Assembly (NCBI GenBank): GCA_963830545.1 | Contig: CAWHMK010000001.1 | Span: 2,046,001-2,110,000 of the forward strand | Direction of reading: 5' to 3' | From: DATGJX01 sp963830545 | GTDB taxonomy: Bacteria > Vulcanimicrobiota > Vulcanimicrobiia > Vulcanimicrobiales > Vulcanimicrobiaceae | Length of the DNA stretch: 64,000 bases | Made by a program: the position numbers and the translations under genes | The notes under the pieces: generated by a model | What the model was told of the DNA's origin: nothing | Seen by the model: the letters and a program-made list of their open reading frames with translations, nothing else | Databases searched by the model: none | Shown: positions 1 through 8,237 of the stretch, piece after piece | Layout: each line of letters starts with the position of its first letter | Numbering within the stretch: position 1 is the first letter of the stretch

Positions 1-6
1 TCTAAC

Positions 7-921
7 GTGGAATTGCAGCAAGAGATCGATCGCGAACGTATTGCGAGCGTTGCGTCCCTAATTGCGCCGTACGTTCGCCGGACGCCGGTCATCGATCTCG
101 ACGGCGTGGCACTCAAACTGGAGCTGCTGCAGCACGCCGGATCGTTCAAAACCCGCGGCGCATTTGCCAACCTGCTCCTGCGCGGCGTGCCGCAGGCGGG
201 TGTCGTTGCGGCATCCGGCGGCAATCACGGCGCGGCCGTCGCCTACGCGGCAATGCGTTTGGGAATTCCCGCGAAAATTTTCGTTCCCAGCATCTCCTCT
301 CCGATGAAGATCGAACGGATTCGACGCTACGGCGCGCAGCTCGCCGTCGGCGGAGATCGCTATGCGGACGCGCTCGCGGCAAGCGAGGAGTGGATCGCCA
401 CGTCCGGAGCGCTTGCGGTGCACGCCTTCGACCAACCCGAAACGCTGCTCGGCCAAGGTACGGTCGGAATGGAGATCGCGGAGCAAGTCCCAGACGTCGA
501 TACCGTACTCGTTGCCGTCGGCGGCGGGGGTTTGATCGGCGGAATCGCAGCATGGTTCGCCGGCGGCGCGCGGATTGTCGCAGTCGAGCCCGAAGGCGCG
601 CCGACGCTCACGCACGCGCTCCGCGCCGGCAAACCGGTCGACGCTCCAACCGGCAGCATCGCCGCAGATTCGCTCGCGCCGCGCCGCGTCGGCGAACTGA
701 TGTTTCCAATCGCGCAGCGTTTCGTCGATCGCGTGGTGCTCGTCGCGGACGAAGTTATCCAAGCTGCGCAGCACGCGCTGTGGCACGGGGCGAGCATCGT
801 CGCCGAACCCGGCGGCGCCGCGGCTTACGCCGCGCTCCTGAGCGGAGCCTATCGTCCGCGCGAGGGCGAGCGCGTCTGCGCGGTGATCGGCGGCGCAAAC
901 AGCGCCGCGGTTTCGCTATGA
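7..921 (+). CDS. PLP-dependent threonine/serine dehydratase
   Basis: A 304-residue fold-type II PLP enzyme expected to deaminate threonine or serine to the 2-oxo acid in the cytoplasm. The PLP lysine lies in SFKTRG (Lys48). SGGNHG (70-75) and the glycine-rich phosphate loop GGGGLIGG (172-179) are intact. There is no C-terminal ACT domain, so it resembles the short catabolic/serine-racemase-like group rather than feedback-regulated IlvA. The GTG start at position 7 is the only start visible; the true start could lie just outside the window. Its stop overlaps the next gene's ATG (ATGA), so the two are probably translationally coupled. Substrate choice between Thr and Ser cannot be read from the sequence. 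Confidence 0.85.
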   Translation: MELQQEIDRERIASVASLIAPYVRRTPVIDLDGVALKLELLQHAGSFKTRGAFANLLLRGVPQAGVVAASGGNHGAAVAYAAMRLGIPAKIFVPSISSPMKIERIRRYGAQLAVGGDRYADALAASEEWIATSGALAVHAFDQPETLLGQGTVGMEIAEQVPDVDTVLVAVGGGGLIGGIAAWFAGGARIVAVEPEGAPTLTHALRAGKPVDAPTGSIAADSLAPRRVGELMFPIAQRFVDRVVLVADEVIQAAQHALWHGASIVAEPGGAAAYAALLSGAYRPREGERVCAVIGGANSAAVSL

Positions 922-1625
922 CGCGACGGCGAACGCTGGACGCAGTGCCGGCGATCGCGGCGTTGCTTCTAACGTTTACGGGCTGTGGCTCGCATTATGC
1001 CGACGACGATTTCGTAACGTCTGCAGCCCGGCTGCGTCCGTCCGTCGTCCTGCTTTCTATGGACGTTCCCGGCGAGAGCAAAAAGGACGGTCCCGATACC
1101 GAGTATGCGACGGGAACCGTGGTTGCGAGCGGCAAGTGGGGCAGCGACATTCTCACCGTCGAGCACGCGATCGAAGGTGCGTGGAATCTTTCCGCCACGA
1201 TTGACAATAAACAAAAAGTTCGCGCGAGAGTGATTGCGAAGGATCCGGATCTCGACGTCGCGCTCGTGCGAACCAAACGCGCGAGCCTTCCGGTGGTGAA
1301 GCTGGGCAGTTCCGCCGATGCGCAGCCGGGCCGGAGTGTCGGACTCGTCGGATATCCGATCCCCGATCAGTTCGACGACGAAGGACTGGGGCTGGCGACG
1401 TCGCTGAATTCCGGACGCGTGTCGTCACTTCGGGAAGACGCGATCGAAGTGACGCTGCAAATCGTTCCCGGAGAGAGCGGCAGCCCCGTTTTCCTGGCGG
1501 ACACTGGGGAGATCGTGGGTATGGCCGAGTCGCGTTTCGACGAAGAGCGATCGATCGGGTTCGCGTTGCCGATCGAAGACGCGAAGAAATTTCTTCGCAA
1601 ACACGATCCTCGCTACGGCCGGTAA
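918..1625 (+). CDS. Trypsin-like (DegP/HtrA-type) lipoprotein serine protease without PDZ
   Basis: A 235-residue protein with a lipoprotein signal ending in LTFTGC (Cys23), then a chymotrypsin-fold protease domain. The triad is visible: His in LTVEHAI (His83), Asp in DLDVALV (about 113) and Ser in PGESGSP (Ser187). No PDZ domain follows, so it is shorter than DegP/DegS (usually over 330 residues). It probably acts at the inner face of the outer membrane or in the periplasm on unfolded proteins. The ATG overlaps the TGA of the dehydratase gene, and the shared transcript is probably accidental rather than functional. Confidence 0.8.
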   Translation: MTRRRTLDAVPAIAALLLTFTGCGSHYADDDFVTSAARLRPSVVLLSMDVPGESKKDGPDTEYATGTVVASGKWGSDILTVEHAIEGAWNLSATIDNKQKVRARVIAKDPDLDVALVRTKRASLPVVKLGSSADAQPGRSVGLVGYPIPDQFDDEGLGLATSLNSGRVSSLREDAIEVTLQIVPGESGSPVFLADTGEIVGMAESRFDEERSIGFALPIEDAKKFLRKHDPRYGR

Positions 1626-1643
1626 CGCGTTGGGATTGGGCTC

Positions 1644-2672
1644 TCACCCCATGTGCGCGGTCTGGCGCTCGATGAGCGATCGATCCCCGACCCACTGAAT
1701 CGGCGGAATTTCCAGCCAGCGCGCAAGTTCGTTCAAGTGCGTGCCGTAGGCCGAACGCAGACGTGAAAACTCTCCCCAGGCTGCATCCAAATCGCGCAGC
1801 CGGTAACCCGCGCTCGTCAAACGTTCGCATGCCGCAACGAATTCATGACGTTCGATTCCCGCCGCACCCGGCACCGCGGACTTTTCGAACCGAAAGTACG
1901 ACGCAAAGTCACCGGTCAAGTGGCGGCCGATCTCGTACATGATGCGCGCCTGCCCCTGTGTCTGCGTATTGCGCATGTGATCGGGGTCCAGCGTACTCAT
2001 CACGAGCGAGGCAGCGTCGAGCAGCGTTCCCAGGGTTCCCACCCACGACTCGTAGTCGTGACTCGAACGGAACAACATCAACGCGGGATACGCGAGGTGG
2101 CTTTCCATCACGCCTGCCGCCCACGCTTGCCCGTCGCGAAATACTTGTGCGAGATCCTCGCGAATCGCGGACAAACCGTGCACCGCCAAAAGCCCGACGC
2201 CGCTGGGCGGAATCCCGGCGCGCGCGCCGATGGTAACGACGAATCTTTCCCGATTTTGAAACGCGCCGAAGATCGAAAACAAGAACGAGGTCACGATGGC
2301 AACGACTCCCAGACCGCTTGCGGCGGCGAACAGCGACATCATCCGCGCAAACGTCGAGACGGAAACGATGTCGCCGTATCCGATGGTGAGCAGCGAAGCG
2401 CCGGCGTAGTACAAGCACGACGCGAACGTGAGGTCCTGCGGGTGCAATTGCGTGCGAATGCCGTAGAAGAAAAGACCCCATCCGGCGATCAGCATCGCGA
2501 CCCACGCTACCAATACCACCACCAATTGGAACGGCGCGAACGTTCCGAGAAAGTCTTCGCGCCGGCGTTCGTCGTTACCGTATGCGCGGTATGCGATGCG
2601 CGGCCATATGTGCCAAAGCGTGCGCATCAAATACCTGCTCACGCGCAGGGTCGTGTTCTCGGCGCGCGGCAC
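1644..2672 (-). CDS. Two-TM potassium channel family protein with large cytoplasmic domain
   Basis: From the first ordinary start (GTG at 2672) the protein is 342 residues. One TM segment lies at about 47-72, followed by a pore loop with the K+ filter TIGYGD (96-101) and a second TM at 103-130. A soluble C-terminal domain of about 200 residues carries no TrkA/RCK motif that I recognise. The reading frame stays open upstream of 2672 and encodes a convincing extra hydrophobic stretch (FIVAVALRDVFQ), but contains no ATG, GTG or TTG back to an in-frame stop at 2925. The true start may therefore be non-canonical (a CTG lies at 2720) or the frame is damaged. It runs tail-to-tail with the protease gene. 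Confidence 0.75.
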   Translation of the reverse strand: MPRAENTTLRVSRYLMRTLWHIWPRIAYRAYGNDERRREDFLGTFAPFQLVVVLVAWVAMLIAGWGLFFYGIRTQLHPQDLTFASCLYYAGASLLTIGYGDIVSVSTFARMMSLFAAASGLGVVAIVTSFLFSIFGAFQNRERFVVTIGARAGIPPSGVGLLAVHGLSAIREDLAQVFRDGQAWAAGVMESHLAYPALMLFRSSHDYESWVGTLGTLLDAASLVMSTLDPDHMRNTQTQGQARIMYEIGRHLTGDFASYFRFEKSAVPGAAGIERHEFVAACERLTSAGYRLRDLDAAWGEFSRLRSAYGTHLNELARWLEIPPIQWVGDRSLIERQTAHMG

Positions 2673-2752
2673 GATGACGCCCTGAAAGACGTCGCGAAGT
2701 GCGACTGCTACGATGAACAGACCACCTGCCGCGGCGGCGGCGTCGGACGCGC

Positions 2753-3202
2753 TTACGGACTCGCGCTCGCGCCCGGCGTCGGCGTCTCCGCGGGAATCGG
2801 CGTCGCCGGTCCCGACGTCGGCGTCGGTGTCGATGGCGGCGGGGCAGTCGGACCGCCCGTCAACGGCATGATACGAAGGTAGCCGATGTTGGTCGTCTTC
2901 TCCTCGTGTACCGCAGCGGCCGCGCTATTTCGCGCATATCCCGGAGCGCTTGCGGTTACGTCCTGGTGCCCGATCGGAATGTTCGAGAGCGTGAAGGCTC
3001 CGCTGGGATCGGTATACGCGGTATAAATGGAGCCGACGGAGATCAGGACGTTGGAGACCGGCCGGTTGTTCGTTGCGTCGAGGACGCGTCCGACGATCGT
3101 GCCGTACTGCTGCACGCCTACGCCGTTGGGATTGCTGCATCCGCCGCCGTTCGCGCCCAGACTCAGCAAGATGACGAAACCGAGAACCCAGAGTTTGCGC
3201 AT
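2753..3202 (-). CDS. Lipoprotein with carboxypeptidase-regulatory-like domain
   Basis: A 149-residue secreted protein. A TM-like signal segment leads to the lipobox GGGC, followed by one beta-sandwich of the CarboxypepD_reg type (GTIVGRVLDATNNRPVSNV ... TDPSGAFTLSNIPIG). A Pro/Thr/Ser-rich tail of about 40 residues resembles a surface or wall-spanning linker. ATG 3202 is chosen over the ATG two codons upstream because AAGGA sits 6 nt before it. It is divergent from nuoA and could share regulation from the 3203-3324 intergenic region. No enzymatic motif is present; a structural or surface role is likely. Confidence 0.65.
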   Translation of the reverse strand: MRKLWVLGFVILLSLGANGGGCSNPNGVGVQQYGTIVGRVLDATNNRPVSNVLISVGSIYTAYTDPSGAFTLSNIPIGHQDVTASAPGYARNSAAAAVHEEKTTNIGYLRIMPLTGGPTAPPPSTPTPTSGPATPIPAETPTPGASASP

Positions 3203-3302
3203 GGTCATTCCTTCGCGGTCCATGTGCGGTGCCACTGGCTCCCTCGCGTGCCAGATAAGTAGCACCTTGTGCCTGCCTGCCGCGGGTAGGTGTTCCGAAC
3301 CC

Positions 3303-3322
3303 CTTGTGAAAAATTTCACAAG
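3303..3322. promoter_or_regulatory. Rex-type operator upstream of nuoA
   Basis: A perfect inverted repeat, CTTGTGAAA-AA-TTTCACAAG, ends 2 nt before the nuoA ATG. It matches the published Rex box core TTGTGAAA-N2-TTTCACAA. Rex is a repressor released by high NADH/NAD+. Direct regulation of complex I genes by Rex is known in actinobacteria, so NADH-dependent control of this operon is expected. The site also sits in the divergent region of the lipoprotein gene ending at 3202. No T-run follows, which argues against a terminator. No rex gene is seen in the window. Confidence 0.75.
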
Positions 3323-3324
3323 CG

Positions 3325-3678
3325 ATGACTCCCTATGGTCCCGTAGCGATTTTTGTGGCCGTTGCATTCGCGGCGGCGCTCGGATTCAGCCTGCTTCCCG
3401 GTTTGCTCGCTCAGCGCAAGCCCAATCCGGAGAAGGAGCAGGCGTACGAGTGCGGCGTCGAGCCGACCTCGAGCGTTGCCGGCCGCTTTCCCGTGAAATT
3501 TTATTTGATTGCGATGCTGTTCGTCGTGCTCGACGTGGAAGCGGCGTCGTTCTATCCTTGGGCCGTTCAAATGCACGCCTTGCGCGTCTTCGGTCTGCTC
3601 GAAATGGTCGTCTTCGTCGTAGTGCTCGCGATTGGGTACGCATATGTTTGGAAAAAGCGAGGCTTCGAGTGGAGATAG
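3325..3678 (+). CDS. nuoA: NADH-quinone oxidoreductase subunit A
   Basis: A 117-residue membrane subunit of complex I with three TM helices (about 6-28, 60-82, 88-108) and the family signature YECGVEP between TM1 and TM2. First gene of the nuo operon and full length. There is no clear Shine-Dalgarno sequence, because the region just upstream is occupied by the Rex-like palindrome. Initiation may be leaderless, with the operator overlapping the promoter. It overlaps nuoB by 10 nt. Confidence 0.95.
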   Translation: MTPYGPVAIFVAVAFAAALGFSLLPGLLAQRKPNPEKEQAYECGVEPTSSVAGRFPVKFYLIAMLFVVLDVEAASFYPWAVQMHALRVFGLLEMVVFVVVLAIGYAYVWKKRGFEWR

Positions 3679-4148
3679 GCCCGGGACAATTTTTTTTGGC
3701 CAAATTGGACGACGTCGTGCGGTGGGCGCAGAGCTCCAGCGTCTGGCCGCTCACGATGGGTTTGGCGTGCTGCGCGATCGAGATGATGTCCGTGACTTCA
3801 TCCGAGTACGACATCGCGCGTTTGGGATCGGAAGTGTTCCGTGCGTCGCCGCGGCAAGCAGATCTGATGATCGTCTCGGGCCGCGTAGCGCAAAAGATGG
3901 GACCGGTCGTAAAGCGGCTGTACGATCAAATGGCCGATCCGAAGTGGGTCATCTCGATGGGCGCGTGCGCGAGTTCCGGCGGCGTGTTCGATAACTATGC
4001 GGTCGTGCAGGGTGTCGATACGATCATCCCCGTGGACGTCTACGTGCCCGGCTGTCCGCCGACGCCCGACGGTTTGCTTTATGCCGTCAATTTGATTCAG
4101 CAGCAGATCCGCGAAGGCGGCCGCGGCGGCCTGTTAGCCCGAGCTTAA
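3669..4148 (+). CDS. nuoB: NADH-quinone oxidoreductase subunit B
   Basis: A 159-residue peripheral subunit that carries the terminal [4Fe-4S] cluster N2. Ligands are visible as GLACCAIEM (tandem Cys), GACASSGG and VPGCPP. The GTG start at 3669 is preferred: GAGG lies 6-7 nt upstream and the start overlaps the end of nuoA. TTG 3696 is a weaker alternative. The open frame runs much further upstream, but that part is not conserved in type. Confidence 0.95.
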   Translation: MEIGPGQFFLAKLDDVVRWAQSSSVWPLTMGLACCAIEMMSVTSSEYDIARLGSEVFRASPRQADLMIVSGRVAQKMGPVVKRLYDQMADPKWVISMGACASSGGVFDNYAVVQGVDTIIPVDVYVPGCPPTPDGLLYAVNLIQQQIREGGRGGLLARA

Positions 4149-4161
4149 AGCGAGTTTCACC

Positions 4162-4788
4162 ATGCCAAGTTCACAATCACCGCCGCTGCTCGGCGGCGCG
4201 GTTGACCCCACGGCCGTGCGTCCGCCCATTGACGATGCGATCATCGAACGTACGGACGTCTCGCGCGTTCGTCAGCGGCTTGCCGAGCTCAAGTCAGAAG
4301 GTTATACGATGCTGCTCGATCTCGGAGCAGTCGATTATCCGCAGCGCGCGCCGCGATTCGACGTGGTGTATCACTTGCTGAAAATGCCGCTGCGCAAGGC
4401 GAGCGTCATCGAAATCGGCAAACCGCAGCGCTTTCGCTTGCTGTGCGGCGTGCCGGCGCAGGGCGCTCACTTGCCGACGGCAACCGATCTGTGGAACTCG
4501 GCCGATTGGGCCGAGCGCGAAGTGTTCGATCTCTTCGGCATTACGTTCGACGGCCACCCGGATATGCGCCGCATCCAAATGCCGAACGATTGGGAGGGCT
4601 ATCCGCTGCGCAAAGACTATCCGCTGCGCGGGCCCGCTCGCGAGCGCGCGCCGCGTCCGGCATTCGCGCTGAAATCGAATGCCGGCGCCGGCACGCCGCC
4701 GTCCGGCCGCACGCTCGAAGCGCTGCAATCACAAATCGCCAAAGCCAGGGCGTCGGCCACGAACGGGCCGGAGCAGGGCTCCGAATGA
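4162..4788 (+). CDS. nuoC: NADH-quinone oxidoreductase subunit C
   Basis: A 208-residue 30-kDa-type subunit of the peripheral arm. The family signature is present (AEREVFDLFGITFDGHPDMRR, then WEGYPLRKDYPL). The N-terminus is Pro-rich and the last 40 residues form a low-complexity tail. It is a separate polypeptide, not fused to NuoD. Its stop overlaps the nuoD ATG, which implies translational coupling and equal subunit output. Confidence 0.93.
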   Translation: MPSSQSPPLLGGAVDPTAVRPPIDDAIIERTDVSRVRQRLAELKSEGYTMLLDLGAVDYPQRAPRFDVVYHLLKMPLRKASVIEIGKPQRFRLLCGVPAQGAHLPTATDLWNSADWAEREVFDLFGITFDGHPDMRRIQMPNDWEGYPLRKDYPLRGPARERAPRPAFALKSNAGAGTPPSGRTLEALQSQIAKARASATNGPEQGSE

Positions 4789-6008
4789 GCGTTTCGGCAA
4801 CGCCGCTCACACCCGAGATCGTTTCGCGCGACGGAAACGCGATGGTGCTTTCCATGGGTCCGCAGCATCCGTCCACGCACGGCGTGCTGCAGATCATGCT
4901 GGAGATCGAAGGCGAGAGCATCATGAAAGCGGAGCCGGAAATCGGCTACCTGCACACCGGCATCGAGAAGAACTGCGAGAACCAATTCTGGTCCACGGCG
5001 CAAACGAACGTCGAGCGCATGGATTACCTCGCGCCGAGCAACAACGCGTTTTGCTATGCGATGGCGGTCGAGAAACTGCTCGGAATCACCGATCGCATTC
5101 CCGAGCGCGCGCAGCAGATTCGCGTCCTCAACGCGGAGCTCACCCGGATTGCCTCGCATTGCGTCTGGCTGGGGACGGGCGGCATCGATCTCGGGGCGCT
5201 CTCGGTGTTTTTCTACACGTTCGATTTGCGCGAAAACATTCTCGACATGCAAGAAACCGCGGGCGGCGCGCGCATGCATCCGAATTACATCCGGGTCGGA
5301 GGCGTCAACGGCGATCTTCCGCTGGGTTATCTCGAACGGCTCGATGCGCTCATCGAGAAATTCCCCGGCCGCATGCGCGATTTGCGCGCGCTGCTGCAGG
5401 CAAACCCGATTCTGCAGGATCGCATGATCGACGTGGGCATCATGACGCCCGAAGAGGCCGTGCAGTGGAACGTGACGGGACCGAGTTTACGCGCCAGCGG
5501 CGTTGCATACGACGTGCGCAAAGCGTACCCGTATTCGGGCTACGAGCAGTACCAATTCGACGTCCCGGCCCGCGAAGAAGGCGATTCTTACGCGCGGTTC
5601 CTGGTGCGGCTCGACGAGATGGATCAATCGATGCGCATCATCAAGCAGGTGCGCGAGAAGCTCGTAAAAACCGCGGGGCCGGTCATGATCGACGACACGA
5701 AAGTCGCGCCGCCGCCGAAAGAAACGATCGCGCTCTCAATGGAAGCGCTGATCCATCACTTCAAGTATATGACCGAAGGGTTTCGGGTGCCGCCGGGCGA
5801 CGTGTATCAAGCCACGGAAAGCCCGCGCGGCGAACTCGCGTATTACATCGTATCGGACGGCGGCAACCGGCCGTATCGCGTGCGTACGCGGCCGCCCTCG
5901 ATGTACAACCTGCAGGCGCTCAAGGGCCTGGCCCCCGGCAATCTCATCGCCGATCTCGTCGTGATGATCGGTTCGCTCGACCCCGTGTTCGGAGAGGTCG
6001 ATCGATGA
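4785..6008 (+). CDS. nuoD: NADH-quinone oxidoreductase subunit D
   Basis: A 407-residue 49-kDa-type subunit forming the quinone-binding cavity with NuoB. Hallmarks include GPQHPSTHG near the N-terminus, EIGYLHTGIEK, and GELAYYIVSDGG ... RPPSMYNLQAL near the C-terminus. The length is normal. The start ATG lies within ATGA at the nuoC stop, and the gene ends with an ATGA overlap to nuoE. Confidence 0.96.
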   Translation: MSVSATPLTPEIVSRDGNAMVLSMGPQHPSTHGVLQIMLEIEGESIMKAEPEIGYLHTGIEKNCENQFWSTAQTNVERMDYLAPSNNAFCYAMAVEKLLGITDRIPERAQQIRVLNAELTRIASHCVWLGTGGIDLGALSVFFYTFDLRENILDMQETAGGARMHPNYIRVGGVNGDLPLGYLERLDALIEKFPGRMRDLRALLQANPILQDRMIDVGIMTPEEAVQWNVTGPSLRASGVAYDVRKAYPYSGYEQYQFDVPAREEGDSYARFLVRLDEMDQSMRIIKQVREKLVKTAGPVMIDDTKVAPPPKETIALSMEALIHHFKYMTEGFRVPPGDVYQATESPRGELAYYIVSDGGNRPYRVRTRPPSMYNLQALKGLAPGNLIADLVVMIGSLDPVFGEVDR

Positions 6009-6768
6009 GCACGCGAACCGAAAACTTTCCGCAGCTGCTGGAGCGGCTGCGCCCGGAATGCGAAGCGATCATCGGACGATACGAGCATTCGCGCTCGGCG
6101 CTTCTGCCGCTCGTTCATTTGTTCCAGCAGCACGAAGGGTACGCAAGCCCCGAAGCTCAGCGTGCCGTGGCGCAGATGCTGCGCCTCACTCCCGCGGTCG
6201 TCGAATCTACGGTCTCGTTTTACACGCTGTTCTTCGGCAAGCCGGTGGGCAAGTACGTGCTGCAGGTTTGCCGCGGCCTGGCCTGTGCGATAAGCGGTGC
6301 GGAAGACATCATGGCGTACTTCCGCGAGAAGCTTGGGATCAACCATTTGCAGACGACCGCCGACGGGGTTTTTTCCTACGAAGAAGTCGAGTGTTTGGCG
6401 GCGTGCGATCGTGCGGCGTGCATGCAGGTCAATTTGGAATTCGTGTACGACCTGACGCCGCAGATGGTCGACGAGATGCTCGATGCAATGCGAGCCGGCA
6501 CGTATGCCGTTGCGCCGATGGCGCAAACCCGCAAACCGGACCGTACCTGGAAGCTGCTGCAGGATACGCAAGTTTCGCGCGGCCGCAAGTCGTTCGGCGC
6601 GCAGGACCAACCGAATCCGAACAACGCCGGCGGCGTCGACAAAGACGGCGTCATCATGATCGATCGCATCCTCGCGCAAGAAGACCGCTTCAAAGGGCGC
6701 ACGCTGGAGCGGCTCGCCAACGTCGATCCCGGATTCATCACGGTGCTCGAACACGAGGACCTGCAATA

Positions 6769-6769
<1 letters not shown>
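6005..6769 (+). CDS. nuoE: NADH-quinone oxidoreductase subunit E with C-terminal extension
   Basis: The thioredoxin-like [2Fe-2S] (N1a) subunit of the NADH dehydrogenase module. Ligand pattern: CRGLAC (C-x4-C) followed by CLAAC (C-x3-C). The protein is 254 residues, whereas typical NuoE is about 160-180. The extra 85 or so residues after the Fe-S domain (AQTRKPDRTW ... EHEDLQ) are polar, without cysteines, and resemble nothing I recognise. The start overlaps the nuoD stop, and the stop overlaps the nuoF GTG by one base. Confidence 0.93.
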
Positions 6770-8046
<1,277 letters not shown>

Positions 8047-8051
8047 TTACG

Positions 8052-8226
8052 ATTGCGCTGGGAGCGGAGTGAGGGTCCATCCGGAAATCTCTGACTTTTT
8101 TGCGCAAACCCGGATGGTTTTTTCAAAACTTCGTTTTCGCAAAAAAGCAGAGAAGCAGCATTTTTTCCATGGAGGGAAAAAATGCGAGCGGTTTGCGGAT
8201 GGACTCTCACTTCGCTTTCGAGCAAT
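8052..8226 (+). repeat. Inverted-repeat/structured RNA element between nuoF and nuoG
   Basis: This 175-nt AT-richer insert is bounded by long complementary ends. Positions 8059-8083 pair without interruption with 8196-8220 (25 pairs, five of them G-U or U-G wobbles on the + strand). They are flanked by 8052-8056/8222-8226 and 8085-8089/8190-8194. Inside are two hairpins: 8088-8104 with 8138-8153 (one bulge), and a perfect 11-bp stem 8158-8168/8175-8185 with a 6-nt loop. Together they form a closed three-way junction. An alternative perfect 8-bp pairing, 8077-8084 with 8110-8117, is followed by six T and would look like an intrinsic terminator. It is either a MITE-like mobile repeat or a cis-acting RNA; the pairing itself is seen directly. 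Confidence 0.75.
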
Positions 8227-8237
8227 GGGGACTGCGC

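Noticed and set aside
1845..2882. 345-residue plus-strand ORF opposite the K+ channel gene
   Set aside because: Arg/His-rich low-complexity translation with no motif, fully antisense to a recognisable channel.
3303..3322. Palindrome before nuoA as a terminator of an upstream gene
   Set aside because: No T-run on either side, the upstream gene is divergent, and the sequence matches a Rex operator.
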